Shown one piece after another: positions 28,895 to 37,994 of a DNA stretch of 64,000 nucleotides. The notes beneath the pieces are model-generated. The model was given only the letters and a program-made list of their open reading frames with translations, did not search any database and was not told the DNA's origin. Source of the DNA: Staphylococcus gallinarum (GTDB taxonomy: Bacteria > Bacillota > Bacilli > Staphylococcales > Staphylococcaceae). The position numbers were made by a program, and so were the translations under genes. Positions within the stretch are counted from its first letter, which is position 1; the number at the start of each line of letters is the position of its first letter. The stretch spans positions 186,001 through 250,000 of the forward strand of contig NZ_JXCF01000026.1 of the NCBI RefSeq assembly GCF_000875895.1. Direction: 5' to 3'.

Positions 28895-28937
28895 AAACAC
28901 CGGATGAGACATTTATAGTGCCTCACTCGGTGTTTTT
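28895..28937. terminator. Terminator between arsC and the small peptide gene
   Basis: AAACACCG..TGAG pairs with CTCA..CGGTGTTT (two mismatched bases in the stem), with T runs on the plus strand and A-rich flanks that would serve the minus strand too. Confidence 0.75.
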
Positions 28938-28963
28938 ATGATTTATAATATATAATGGTTGGT

Positions 28964-29050
28964 TTATTTTTTACTTATTAAATTCTTTATCGCCTTTACT
29001 ATATAACTTACAGCAATAGCTCTAAATACACGTTTGATAATATTTCCCAT
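28964..29050 (-). CDS. 28-residue cationic amphipathic peptide, unrecognised
   Basis: A short frame, ATG at 29050 to TAA at 28964, with a very strong ribosome site (AAGGGGG, 8 bases before the ATG). The peptide begins MGNIIKRVFRAIAVSY and ends KNLISKK. It has seven basic residues (K6, R7, R10, K19, K22, K27, K28), no acidic ones, and regularly spaced Ile/Val/Leu/Phe. By hand on a 100-degree helical wheel, residues 4-16 and 17-28 each form an amphipathic face, but the two faces point roughly opposite ways. It is size-matched to phenol-soluble modulins, leaderless bacteriocins and type I toxins, but I cannot place it in any of these. It lies 95 bases downstream of the TM2 gene on the same strand and may be co-transcribed. 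Confidence 0.6.
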   Translation of the reverse strand: MGNIIKRVFRAIAVSYIVKAIKNLISKK

Positions 29051-29145
29051 AGGTAGTACCCCCTTAACAATTATGCAATTTATTCAAAATGTTATATATA
29101 AAAGTACATACCCGTTTTTTGTTATTTTAACTAGTATATTATGAT

Positions 29146-29358
29146 TTATTTTTCAAATGAAATTAAGCCATTATCATCAGCTTTTTTGAAAAATATAGTA
29201 ATAATCCCACTTATAATTGCGATAATATATGGAATCCCTGTCCAAAAGAACACTAAATGGAGCATACCTTGTAACAATTGATTGGAATAAAATTTGTGAA
29301 CGCCTATCCAGCCAAGAAAGAAGCATAATACAACATATATCACTTTGTTAACTTTCAC
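29146..29358 (-). CDS. TM2-domain small membrane protein
   Basis: A 70-residue protein with two membrane helices: about 7-20 (IYVVLCFFLGWIGVHKFY) and about 35-55. They are separated by the TM2 signature GWIGVHKFYSNQLLQGMLHL. TM2 proteins are widespread and of unknown function. The start is GTG at 29358, with GAGAGG 9 bases upstream. A strongly cationic peptide frame follows on the same strand. Confidence 0.75.
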   Translation of the reverse strand: MKVNKVIYVVLCFFLGWIGVHKFYSNQLLQGMLHLVFFWTGIPYIIAIISGIITIFFKKADDNGLISFEK

Positions 29359-29533
29359 GATCTCTTACCTCTCTTTGAATAATAATAAATAAATTATCTT
29401 ATAAATTAGTATAAACAACAATTAAAAACTATTAAATGTGAAAATTAGTGACATTGTAAGTAAGAACTTCGAATTTTAAAATAATTTCAGATATAATAAT
29501 AGGTGATTAAATGTGTAAATGAGGAGAGCAATT

Positions 29534-30088
29534 ATGATTAGAAAGGCACAACCTAAAGATAGACAACAGTTAGCGCAATTATGTTATATCATATGGGAAG
29601 AACTAGAAATTCCGTTGGTACGTCATGTGCAAAAGGAGCGTTTGTTGCAAATTATAGAGCGCAGTATGATTGAGGTACCTTATAGGGGACATATAGACAA
29701 TATTTGGGTTTATGAAATAGATGGAGCAGTTGCAGGATGTTTAATTGCTTATCCAGGTGATAAGGAATTAGCATATGAAAATGCTTGGCTCGAGCTAGAA
29801 TTGGATGAAGATGTCTCACGTTTGGGGACGCCAATGCCAACTAAAGAAGCAAGCGATGATGAGTGGTACATTGAAACAGTGGCAACATTTGCAGAATACA
29901 GAGGTCAAGGAGTTGCTACACAATTGATTAAACATGTAATCAATACAGCACCTGACCAAAAATGGAGTTTAAATTGTGATTTAAATAATTCTATTGCTTT
30001 GAGTGTATATAGTAAGTTGGGTTTTGCAAGTGAGCGTCAAATAGACTTGTATGGTCATATGCATCACCATATGATTTATACGCAATAA
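29534..30088 (+). CDS. GNAT-family N-acetyltransferase
   Basis: A 184-residue acetyl-CoA-dependent transferase. The CoA-binding motif A reads VATFAEYRGQGVATQLIKHV (about 114-133), followed by the motif B segment NNSIALSVYSKLGFASE. The substrate is unknown. I chose the ATG at 29534 (MIRKAQPKDR), 8 bases after GAGGAG; the longer frame from 29519 runs through that ribosome site. It stands alone, upstream of and converging on menA. Confidence 0.8.
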   Translation: MIRKAQPKDRQQLAQLCYIIWEELEIPLVRHVQKERLLQIIERSMIEVPYRGHIDNIWVYEIDGAVAGCLIAYPGDKELAYENAWLELELDEDVSRLGTPMPTKEASDDEWYIETVATFAEYRGQGVATQLIKHVINTAPDQKWSLNCDLNNSIALSVYSKLGFASERQIDLYGHMHHHMIYTQ

Positions 30089-30090
30089 TA

Positions 30091-30129
30091 TAAAAGCAGC
30101 CGGCCTATTGACTAAAGGTACCGACTGCT
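30091..30129 (-). terminator. Probable terminator downstream of menA
   Basis: AGCAGTCGG...CCGGCTGCT on the minus strand (one mismatch), followed by TTTTATATT. It is 65 bases past the menA stop. Confidence 0.55.
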
Positions 30130-30193
30130 AAATAACTCGTATTAAGTTGTTGTATCGCTTGTATTATGAGTTAAGTGAGATGGAACTCTAAAA

Positions 30194-31132
30194 TTAAATA
30201 CCACCCAGTAATGCGCTGATATAAATACCTAGTGCATATAAAACACCGAAAAATGTGTTGGTTTTACCTGTTGCTGCCATTGCAGGCATCATTGATTCTG
30301 GCGTGTCATATTTTTTGAAACGTCGAACAGCCTTTATTGGTAAAGGGAATGAAAGCAACGCTAATAAGAAGAAAATAGAGCCACCAGGTTTGAAAAATGT
30401 TATATAGATTACTAGAACATATGCGACGATATACATAAATGCTAAGAAATAAATCGAGAAGCGTTTGCCTAAAAGAATAGGTAACGTTTTACGACCGCTT
30501 TCTTTGTCTTTAACACGATCTCGGATATTATTGGCCATATTAATTAAACCAATCGTTATAACAATTGGAATACTAATCCAAATCGCTAAACTCTGAATAT
30601 TTTCTGTTTGAATAAAGAATGAAATTAAAATAATAAACATACCCATAAACACACCAGAAAATAGTTCGCCGAATGGAGTCCATGAAATAGGGAATGGTCC
30701 ACCCGTATATAAATAACCAACGGCCATACAAACGAGACCAATAGGTAATAACCAGAATGAACTATTCATTGCAATGAATATACCTAGTAATGCGGCAATG
30801 ATATAAAATGCAATAGCTAAATTCATTACACGCTTTGGCGTCATTCCGTTGCGTACAATCGCACCACCGATTCCCACGGAAGTATGATCGTCTAGCCCTT
30901 TTTTGAAATCATAGTATTCATTAAACATATTAGTTGCCGCTTGAATTAATAAACAAGCAAGTAACATTGCTAAGAATAGACTAAGGCTGAGATGGTCTTC
31001 GCTGCCTAATAAGAAAATCTTTGCAGTAGCAGTACCTACGAGCACTGGAACGACAGCTGCTGTTAATGTATGTGGTCTCATCAAGTGCCAATATTTTTTG
31101 ACAGTTGAATATTGTTGATATTGAGATGCCAT
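30194..31132 (-). CDS. menA: 1,4-dihydroxy-2-naphthoate polyprenyltransferase MenA
   Basis: A 312-residue UbiA-family membrane prenyltransferase with about nine helices. It joins the isoprenoid tail to dihydroxynaphthoate, giving demethylmenaquinone. The two aspartate-rich motifs that hold Mg-diphosphate are NMFNEYYDFKKGLDD (about 68-82) and NMANNIRDRVKDKESGRKTLP (about 200-220). The ATG at 31132 follows AGAGGTATTTACACT. It diverges from menFDHB across a 186-base spacer, the standard staphylococcal arrangement. Confidence 0.95.
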   Translation of the reverse strand: MASQYQQYSTVKKYWHLMRPHTLTAAVVPVLVGTATAKIFLLGSEDHLSLSLFLAMLLACLLIQAATNMFNEYYDFKKGLDDHTSVGIGGAIVRNGMTPKRVMNLAIAFYIIAALLGIFIAMNSSFWLLPIGLVCMAVGYLYTGGPFPISWTPFGELFSGVFMGMFIILISFFIQTENIQSLAIWISIPIVITIGLINMANNIRDRVKDKESGRKTLPILLGKRFSIYFLAFMYIVAYVLVIYITFFKPGGSIFFLLALLSFPLPIKAVRRFKKYDTPESMMPAMAATGKTNTFFGVLYALGIYISALLGGI

Positions 31133-31257
31133 AGTGTAAATACCTCTTATCCTTTAAATTAATAATATTTTATCAAATCAATTTTAATAGAAGATGTTAT
31201 TTAGGTCAAATAACGTAAAATTAGTACAAACGAATTAAGCTCATATCCGTACACACA

Positions 31258-31284
31258 TTGTGAAAAGTGGTACAATATTATAAT
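31258..31284 (+). promoter_or_regulatory. Possible promoter of menFDHB
   Basis: TTGTGA, 15 bases, then a perfect TATAAT. The spacer is shorter than ideal. It is 35 bases before the menF ATG. Confidence 0.4.
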
Positions 31285-31318
31285 GAGTGAAAACTGATAA
31301 ATGAAAGAAGTGAAATAG

Positions 31319-32671
31319 ATGACATTGGACGTCAAGGAAAGTGAAATTGTCGAAGCGGTATATGAGAGTAAGCATACTTGGGTTTCAGTTGAAGCAACAT
31401 TGGACTATGAATTAGACCCGACTGAATTATTTCATATAACAGAAGATAGTGCAGGTGACCGTTTTTATTTTAGAAAAAATGACAACGAAACTTCATTCTT
31501 TGGCTATCATGCTATTAAGAGGTTTAAAAATGACTTTGAAAATAAACAGTCTATTTTCAGAGAATGGGAAAAATATAAAAATGACATTGCTTTAATACAT
31601 CCGAGTTCTACAAAGCATCATCTTAAGATATGTGGAGGATTTCAATTTTCTTCTCATAAATCGGGAGATGAATGGCGTGAATTTGGTATCAATCACTTTA
31701 TTTTACCTGAAGTGTTGGTAACAATGGAACATGGGAAATCATATATCACTTATACTGTTGAGACAGATAAATTTGAAATTGAAACATTTTTAGCAATTAT
31801 TGAGAAATTAACTCAACCGAATATTTCACCAGATTTTGAACGTGGAGAGATTAAACGCATCGAAGATATATATAAAGATGAGTGGCGTGATTTAGTTAAA
31901 GATACAATCGATATTTTAGACGAAAATAAAAAAATTGTACTTGCGCGTAAGCGAATGATTCAATTTGATAAAGATATAAACATCCCCTATATATTAAAAC
32001 AAGCAATACAAGGTGAACGAAATAGCTATTTATTTGTTCTGGAATCACAAGGAAGTGTATTTTTCTCACAAACTCCAGAACAATTAATGGAAGTGAATGA
32101 CGATGTATTATCAACTAAAGCTGTTGCAGGGACGATTAAGCGCACGCATGAAGATGCAATCGATAAAGCAAATATTGATGCATTCTTAAATGATGAAAAG
32201 AACTTAAATGAACATCGTTTTGTTGTTGAAAGTATATTGCATGATATTAAACCATATGTTGAACATATTGAATTTAATAAAGAACCACAAATTTTAACTA
32301 ATGATCATTTGTATCATTTATATACAAAAATCAAGGGACAATTAATTGATGAGTCGTATATTGGTTTGTTGGATAGTTTGCATCCAACCCCTGCGTTAGG
32401 TGGCTTTCCAAAGAAAGAAGCCATTGAGTATATTGAACAAAATGAATTCGGTACACGAGGTTTGTATGGCGCACCAGCTGGTTATATTGATATGTATGAT
32501 AACTGTGAATTTATTGTCGCGATTCGTTCGATGCTTATTAAAAAGAACCAAGCTACATTATATGCTGGTTGCGGTATTGTATTTGATTCGGATGCCGATA
32601 GTGAAGTTGAAGAAACAGCGGTCAAATTTAATCCTATGATGAAGGCTTTAGGAGTCGATGATTATGAGTAA
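31319..32671 (+). CDS. menF: Isochorismate synthase MenF
   Basis: A 450-residue chorismate-using enzyme that makes isochorismate, the entry to menaquinone synthesis. The C-terminal catalytic domain (about 185-445) carries [23 protein letters not shown], the Mg-binding [21 protein letters not shown] and [11 protein letters not shown] motifs. The first 180 residues are the usual divergent N-terminal part. The ribosome site is weak (AAAGAAGTG). The end overlaps menD by 8 bases. Confidence 0.94.
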   Translation: MTLDVKESEIVEAVYESKHTWVSVEATLDYELDPTELFHITEDSAGDRFYFRKNDNETSFFGYHAIKRFKNDFENKQSIFREWEKYKNDIALIHPSSTKHHLKICGGFQFSSHKSGDEWREFGINHFILPEVLVTMEHGKSYITYTVETDKFEIETFLAIIEKLTQPNISPDFERGEIKRIEDIYKDEWRDLVKDTIDILDENKKIVLARKRMIQFDKDINIPYILKQAIQGERNSYLFVLESQGSVFFSQTPEQLMEVNDDVLSTKAVAGTIKRTHEDAIDKANIDAFLNDEKNLNEHRFVVESILHDIKPYVEHIEFNKEPQILTNDHLYHLYTKIKGQLIDESYIGLLDSLHPTPALGGFPKKEAIEYIEQNEFGTRGLYGAPAGYIDMYDNCEFIVAIRSMLIKKNQATLYAGCGIVFDSDADSEVEETAVKFNPMMKALGVDDYE

Positions 32672-34346
32672 GCATATTGAAGCTTTAACCGATCAAGTAT
32701 TTACTTTTGTTTCAGAATTATATGCATATGGTGTGCGAGAAGTAGTAATTAGTCCTGGATCACGCTCGACACCGCTAGCAATAGCAATTGAGGCGCATCC
32801 GTTAATGAAGTCTTGGGTTCATCCAGATGAACGTAGTGCGGCATTTTTTGCGCTTGGATTGATAAAGGGTAGTGAGAAACCTGTTGCGATTTTATGCACT
32901 TCTGGGAGTGCTGCTGCTAACTATACTGCAGCTGTCTCAGAGAGCCAATTAAGCCATTTGCCACTAATTGTATTAACGAGCGATCGTCCTCATGAGTTGA
33001 GAGGCATTGGGGCACCTCAAGCTATTAATCAAACGAATATGTTTGAGAACTTTGTTAACTATCAATTTGATTTACCAATAGCGGATTCAGGTGATACTGC
33101 TAATCATATGATTCAAACGATACAATTTCAAATGCAGAAGGCAAGTCAATATTTATTTGGACCACATCGAGGGCCAATTCATTTTAACTTACCATTTAGA
33201 GAGCCATTAACACCTGATTTAGACAAAGATTATTTATTAACAACTGAAACGAAACAATTACCGCATTATCAAAAAACGACTAGTTTAGATAACATTTTAA
33301 ATATTGTACAAAAACGTAAAGGCTTGATTATTGTCGGTGATACACAACATCAAGATGTTACACAAGTCCTAACATATTCGACTATTCATGATGTGCCCAT
33401 ATTGGCCGATCCATTAAGTCAACTTAGAAAGGAACATCATCCGAATGTAGTTACAACGTATGACTTGTTGTATAGATCAGGTTTAGATGTTGATCCGGAT
33501 TTCATTATTCGTGTTGGCAAGCCTGTGATTTCTAAAAAGTTAAATCAATGGTTGAAACAAACGGATGCATTTCAAATATTGGTACAAAATAATGATGTTC
33601 CAGATGCTTTTCCTATTCCACCTAGCATATCATTTGAAATGTCAGCCAATGACTTTTTTAGACAATTGTCTGAAACAGCGACAGTCGAACGTAAGCGTTG
33701 GTTAGAAAAATGGCAAACCCTTGAAAAGCAAGCTCAAGTTGAGGTTAAGGATTACATTAAATCTGCAACAGATGAGGCTGCCTTTGTAGGAAATGTATTA
33801 GATAAATTGACTAACGAAGACGCTTTATTTGTGAGTAATAGTATGCCTATTAGAGATATAGATAATTTATTTATGACTTGTGAAGCAAATATCTATGCTA
33901 ATAGAGGAGCCAACGGTATAGATGGTGTGATATCAACGGCTTTAGGTATGGCAGTCCATAAAAAGACGACACTCTTAATAGGTGATTTGGCATTTTATCA
34001 TGACATGAATGGCTTATTAATGTCTAAGTTAAATGATATAAGTCTAAATATTATTTTATTAAATAATGACGGTGGTGGCATCTTCTCTTATTTACCTCAG
34101 AAGGATGCAGCTGATCAGTATTTCGAACGTCTATTTGGAACGCCAACTGGTCTAAACTTTGAACATACGGCATTACTTTATGACTTTACATTTGAAAGGT
34201 TTGAAAGTATAGAGTCATTTAAATATGCTGCTCTCTCAAATTTTGGCGCACATATTTATGAAATTATAACGGATAGACAGGATAATTTAGAACAACATCA
34301 AAAATTATATAAAAAGTTGAGTGATATTATCAATGTTACATTATAA
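32664..34346 (+). CDS. menD: SEPHCHC synthase MenD
   Basis: A 560-residue thiamine-diphosphate enzyme that condenses isochorismate with 2-oxoglutarate. N-terminal motifs are [12 protein letters not shown] (about 28-39), [14 protein letters not shown] with the catalytic Glu, and [10 protein letters not shown]. The ThDP/Mg domain reads [11 protein letters not shown] then [15 protein letters not shown] (about 435-475). I prefer the ATG at 32664 ([11 protein letters not shown]), 9 bases after GGAG; the ATG at 32658 is only 3 away. It overlaps menF by 8 and menH by 14 bases, so the operon is tightly coupled. Confidence 0.95.
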   Translation: MSKHIEALTDQVFTFVSELYAYGVREVVISPGSRSTPLAIAIEAHPLMKSWVHPDERSAAFFALGLIKGSEKPVAILCTSGSAAANYTAAVSESQLSHLPLIVLTSDRPHELRGIGAPQAINQTNMFENFVNYQFDLPIADSGDTANHMIQTIQFQMQKASQYLFGPHRGPIHFNLPFREPLTPDLDKDYLLTTETKQLPHYQKTTSLDNILNIVQKRKGLIIVGDTQHQDVTQVLTYSTIHDVPILADPLSQLRKEHHPNVVTTYDLLYRSGLDVDPDFIIRVGKPVISKKLNQWLKQTDAFQILVQNNDVPDAFPIPPSISFEMSANDFFRQLSETATVERKRWLEKWQTLEKQAQVEVKDYIKSATDEAAFVGNVLDKLTNEDALFVSNSMPIRDIDNLFMTCEANIYANRGANGIDGVISTALGMAVHKKTTLLIGDLAFYHDMNGLLMSKLNDISLNIILLNNDGGGIFSYLPQKDAADQYFERLFGTPTGLNFEHTALLYDFTFERFESIESFKYAALSNFGAHIYEIITDRQDNLEQHQKLYKKLSDIINVTL

Positions 34347-35139
34347 ATTTCATCAATCACAACAAGATTCGAAAAAGCTATTAATTATGTTACATGGCTT
34401 CATAAGTGATCAGAGTACGTTTGATGAGCATTTAGAGACCATGTCAGAAGCTGTTAATATCTTGACCGTTGATTTACCAGGACATGGTCAAGATGCATCT
34501 GATAAAGATAAAGTGTGGGATTTTGACTTTATTTGTAATGAATTAAATGATACATTGGCAAATTTTACAGATTATCAAATATATTTGCACGGTTACTCAA
34601 TGGGAGGCAGAATTGCACTGTATTATGCTTTAAATGGTGTAGTTAAGCTTCAAGGATTACTGTTGGAAAGTACTTCACCAGGATTACAAGAAGATGCAGC
34701 TAGAACAGAACGTCAGCAAGTTGATTTTGCTAGAGCCAAGGTACTGGATATTGCCGGATTAGAAATATTTGTAAATGATTGGGAAAAGTTACCATTATTT
34801 TATACACAATATGATTTAGATAAGGAACTAAAAAAACGTATTAGAAAGATGCGTTTAAGCCAAGACCCAAATCGTTTAGCCAAAGCATTGCGAGATTATG
34901 GCACAGGAGTAATGCCAAATTTATGGCCAATGATTTCACAAATTACAACACCTACTTGTATAATAGTTGGTGAATTAGATAAAAAGTTTTGTAAGATAGC
35001 TGAGTCTATGAAACAATTGATTCCACAGAGTGATATCTATGATATTTCTAAGAGTGGTCATACAGTTCATGTGGAACAACAGCAAGAATTTGATAAAATA
35101 GTATTAGGTTTTATTCATAAGGAGGAGCAAAATGACTAG
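34333..35139 (+). CDS. menH: SHCHC synthase MenH (alpha/beta hydrolase)
   Basis: A 268-residue hydrolase-fold lyase that removes pyruvate from SEPHCHC. The triad is visible: Ser in [10 protein letters not shown] (about residue 90), an Asp near GELDKKF (about 218) and His in [10 protein letters not shown] (about 240). The oxyanion segment [15 protein letters not shown] lies near the N-terminus. I chose the ATG at 34333 ([10 protein letters not shown]), which matches the family start; the frame opens with a GTG four codons earlier. It overlaps menD by 14 bases and menB by 8. Confidence 0.9.
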   Translation: MLHYKFHQSQQDSKKLLIMLHGFISDQSTFDEHLETMSEAVNILTVDLPGHGQDASDKDKVWDFDFICNELNDTLANFTDYQIYLHGYSMGGRIALYYALNGVVKLQGLLLESTSPGLQEDAARTERQQVDFARAKVLDIAGLEIFVNDWEKLPLFYTQYDLDKELKKRIRKMRLSQDPNRLAKALRDYGTGVMPNLWPMISQITTPTCIIVGELDKKFCKIAESMKQLIPQSDIYDISKSGHTVHVEQQQEFDKIVLGFIHKEEQND

Positions 35140-35950
35140 ACAGTGGGAAACATTAAAAGAATATAAAGAGATTAAATATGAATTTTTTGAAGGTATTGCA
35201 AAGGTTACGATTAATCGTCCTGAAAGAAGAAATGCCTTCACACCAAATACTGTACAAGAAATGATGGATGCATTTTCTAGAGCTAGAGATGATCAACGTA
35301 TTTCAGTGATTATTTTAACTGGTGAAGGTGACAAAGCATTTTGTTCAGGTGGAGACCAAAAAGTGCGCGGCCATGGTGGCTATGTTGGTGACGACCAAAT
35401 TCCTCGTTTAAACGTATTAGATTTACAAAGATTAATACGTGTTATACCAAAACCAGTCATTGCAATGGTAAGAGGTTACGCAATTGGTGGCGGTAACGTA
35501 TTAAATGTTGTTTGTGATTTAACGATTGCTGCAGACAATGCAATCTTTGGTCAAACTGGACCAAAAGTGGGGTCATTTGATGCTGGGTATGGTTCTGGGT
35601 ACTTAGCTCGAATCGTTGGCCATAAAAAAGCGCGTGAAATTTGGTATTTATGTCGCCAATATAATGCACAAGAAGCCTTAGATATGGGTCTTGTAAATAC
35701 TGTTGTACCTTTAGCAGATGTTGAAGATGAAACAGTAAAATGGTGTCAAGATATCATGAAACATTCTCCAACTGCATTAAGATTCCTTAAAGCAGCAATG
35801 AATGCTGATACAGATGGATTAGCAGGTTTACAACAAATGGCTGGAGATGCAACATTACTATACTACACAACTGATGAAGCTAAAGAAGGTAGAGATGCCT
35901 TTAAAGAAAAACGCGATCCAGATTTCGATCAATTCCCTAAATTCCCATAA
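35132..35950 (+). CDS. menB: 1,4-dihydroxy-2-naphthoyl-CoA synthase MenB
   Basis: A 272-residue crotonase-fold enzyme that closes the second ring of the naphthoquinone. Motifs are [18 protein letters not shown] (about 70-87), [21 protein letters not shown] (oxyanion hole, about 110-130) and [21 protein letters not shown] (about 144-164). The C-terminus [11 protein letters not shown] is typical. AAGGAGGAG precedes the ATG. It is the last gene of menFDHB and is followed by a terminator. Confidence 0.97.
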   Translation: MTRQWETLKEYKEIKYEFFEGIAKVTINRPERRNAFTPNTVQEMMDAFSRARDDQRISVIILTGEGDKAFCSGGDQKVRGHGGYVGDDQIPRLNVLDLQRLIRVIPKPVIAMVRGYAIGGGNVLNVVCDLTIAADNAIFGQTGPKVGSFDAGYGSGYLARIVGHKKAREIWYLCRQYNAQEALDMGLVNTVVPLADVEDETVKWCQDIMKHSPTALRFLKAAMNADTDGLAGLQQMAGDATLLYYTTDEAKEGRDAFKEKRDPDFDQFPKFP

Positions 35951-35954
35951 TATT

Positions 35955-35993
35955 GAAAAAGATTAATCCATAACTGGATTAATCTTTTTTTAT
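35955..35993 (+). terminator. Terminator after menB
   Basis: AAAAGATTAATCC pairs perfectly with GGATTAATCTTTT around ATAACT, followed by T. Confidence 0.92.
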
Positions 35994-36155
35994 GATATAT
36001 CAAAAATATATTAATTAATTTCTTAAATTAGACTTTGTAGGATTGAATTGCTTGTGTAAATTGAGTTTTATAAACTTCTTTTCCTATTTATTATTATATT
36101 TGACTAAATTTAAACTATATATTAATATTATAATAAAAGGATTGAGGAGAGAACA

Positions 36156-36605
36156 ATGACATCAACTGTAGATAATAAAATGCGAAAAGAAATGTGTTAT
36201 CTGTTTTATATAACTAGTAAAGAAGTTGTTAATCGTTTTAATAGATATTTAAAGCAGTATGATATTAGCTTTCCAAATTACATTGTATTACTATATATTG
36301 AAAATGATAAACCAATATATATTAAAACATTATGTGATGAATTATATCTAGACTCAGGTACAATTAGTCCTATAATTAAAAGACTAGAGAAGAAATCATT
36401 GATCAAACGTATGAGAAATGAAGATGATGAACGTAGAGTAAAGGTACAATTAACTGATAAAGGTATAGAATTAAAGGAACATTTTAACCAAATTAGTGAA
36501 GATGTAATTAGTCAGTTTAATATGAATGATGATGAGTCTTTTGCGTATCATGACATGTTAAGAAACTTTGCAGAGCGTAATATTTACAATATAGAAAAGA
36601 GATAA
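36156..36605 (+). CDS. SarZ/MgrA-like redox-type MarR regulator
   Basis: A 149-residue winged-helix regulator. It resembles SarZ in length and detail: a single N-terminal cysteine in KEMCYLFYITSKEVV (Cys14; SarZ uses Cys13), then LYLDSGTISPIIKRLEKKSLIKR as recognition helix and wing, then DERRVKVQLTDKG. In SarZ/MgrA/OhrR that cysteine senses peroxide, so redox sensing is a reasonable inference. It is probably a paralogue rather than SarZ itself, which lies elsewhere in S. aureus. In S. aureus the space between menB and the aminotransferase holds the sspABC protease operon, which is absent here. GAGGAGAG lies before the ATG. It is monocistronic. Confidence 0.78.
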   Translation: MTSTVDNKMRKEMCYLFYITSKEVVNRFNRYLKQYDISFPNYIVLLYIENDKPIYIKTLCDELYLDSGTISPIIKRLEKKSLIKRMRNEDDERRVKVQLTDKGIELKEHFNQISEDVISQFNMNDDESFAYHDMLRNFAERNIYNIEKR

Positions 36606-36642
36606 ACAGATCGTGCATTTATTAAAAAGCATATACATATTA

Positions 36643-36685
36643 AAGACACCACATTTACGAATAATGTAAACATGGTGTCTTTTTG
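36643..36685. terminator. Bidirectional terminator between the SarZ-like gene and patA
   Basis: AAAGACACCACATTTAC pairs with GTAAACATGGTGTCTTT, with A and T runs on both sides. Confidence 0.9.
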
Positions 36686-36717
36686 ATTTATTGAAATGTT
36701 GTGCTGTTTAAAAATAA

Positions 36718-37878
36718 TTACTTGTAATATTGATTAATATAACTTTCTAATCTACGCATACCTTCTTTTAACGCATCTAATTCATATGCATATGAGATAC
36801 GAACATAGCCTTGTCCAATATCAGTAAACGAAGATCCAGGAACCATGGCAACATGTGCCTTTTCCAAGACATCTACACAAAAATCAAAGTCATTGTCAGT
36901 GAATTGCTTGATGCTAGGGAATATATAGAATGCGCCTTCAGGTTTTGCGTCTAATTCAAAACCTAATGTTTCAAGACGTTCGATTAAATAGTCACGACGT
37001 TCAATATATGCTTCATTCATATATTGTGGTGCTTCTAGTCCTTCGTTTAAAGCAGCAATGCATGCTATTTGAGCAGGCACATTTGCACAAATACAATTAT
37101 ATGCGTGCATAAATGTTAGCTTTTCAATTAAATATTCTGGGCCAATTAAAAAGCCTATACGAATACCTGTTGCTGAGTGTGACTTACTCAGGCCACCAAT
37201 TAATAATAATTGGTCGCGTAATTGGGTGAATTGAGCAAATGATGTATGTTCTCCAGAAAATGTATTTTCAGCATAAATTTCATCACTAATTATAAATATT
37301 TCCTTGTCTTGTAAGGACTGAGCTAAAGCTTCCACTTCATTATAACTTAATGTGACACCAGTTGGATTGGTTGGATAATTTAGCAAAATGGCTTTTGTAT
37401 TTTGGGTTATATGTGATTCTATTAATTCTGGAGTTAATTTGAAGCTACTTTCCGTAGTATCAATAAAGACCGGAATACCGCCTAAAGTTTGAATTAATGG
37501 TATGTAACCAGCATATACAGGACCAGGAATTAAAATTTCATCCCCTTGATTTATAATGCTTCTTAATGCCGTATCTAAAGCTTCACTAGCACCATTTGTA
37601 ATAATTATTTCCTCTGGATCATATGTAAAATGATAACGTTGCTCGAAATATTTACTAACACTCGTTCGAGTTTCTAGTAATCCTTTATTGTGCGAATAAG
37701 TCGTCTTATTCTCTTTAATTGCATTAATATAGGCATCCTTAACTACTTTTGGCATTGGAAAGTCAGGTTGGCCAATGGTTAAGTTAATACAATCATCGAT
37801 ATGTTTCATGCGATTTGAGAATTGACGTATACTTGGTGCCTTTAAAAATTTTGAGTTTTCATTTAAAGATAATTTCAT
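36718..37878 (-). CDS. patA: Class I/II aminotransferase (PatA-like)
   Basis: A 386-residue pyridoxal-phosphate aminotransferase of fold type I. Seen are NLTIGQPDFPMP (about 32-43), the PLP-contact LLNYPTNPTG (about 165-174), SDEIYAE (about 197), and the Schiff-base lysine in GGLSKSHSATGIRIGF (about 228-243). The name patA reflects similarity to N-acetyl-L,L-diaminopimelate aminotransferase of Bacillus and the S. aureus gene at this position. Since this organism makes Lys-type wall, the true substrate could be another aromatic or acidic amino acid. GAGGTGG precedes the ATG. An unusual inverted repeat lies just upstream. Confidence 0.85.
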   Translation of the reverse strand: MKLSLNENSKFLKAPSIRQFSNRMKHIDDCINLTIGQPDFPMPKVVKDAYINAIKENKTTYSHNKGLLETRTSVSKYFEQRYHFTYDPEEIIITNGASEALDTALRSIINQGDEILIPGPVYAGYIPLIQTLGGIPVFIDTTESSFKLTPELIESHITQNTKAILLNYPTNPTGVTLSYNEVEALAQSLQDKEIFIISDEIYAENTFSGEHTSFAQFTQLRDQLLLIGGLSKSHSATGIRIGFLIGPEYLIEKLTFMHAYNCICANVPAQIACIAALNEGLEAPQYMNEAYIERRDYLIERLETLGFELDAKPEGAFYIFPSIKQFTDNDFDFCVDVLEKAHVAMVPGSSFTDIGQGYVRISYAYELDALKEGMRRLESYINQYYK

Positions 37879-37897
37879 TTATATTCCACCTCAAGAA

Positions 37898-37990
37898 AAA
37901 ATACCGAATTGTAATCATATGTATGATTGTCGATACATTGTAAAGTATGTCTATCATAACATATTTGAAATAATTACAATTCAGTATTTT
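37898..37990. repeat. Interrupted 18-bp inverted repeat upstream of patA
   Basis: AAAATACCGAATTGTAAT (37898-37915) faces ATTACAATTCAGTATTTT (37973-37990): 17 of 18 positions complementary, 57 bases apart. On the minus strand the second arm is followed by TTTTTTC and then the patA ribosome site. TTTACA and TATGAT (18-base spacer) lie within the loop. Confidence 0.75.
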
Positions 37991-37994
37991 AAAA

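Noticed and set aside
28964-29050. Assigning the 28-aa peptide as a phenol-soluble modulin
   Set aside because: It is much more basic than known modulins and lacks acidic residues; only size and amphipathicity agree, so no family name is given.
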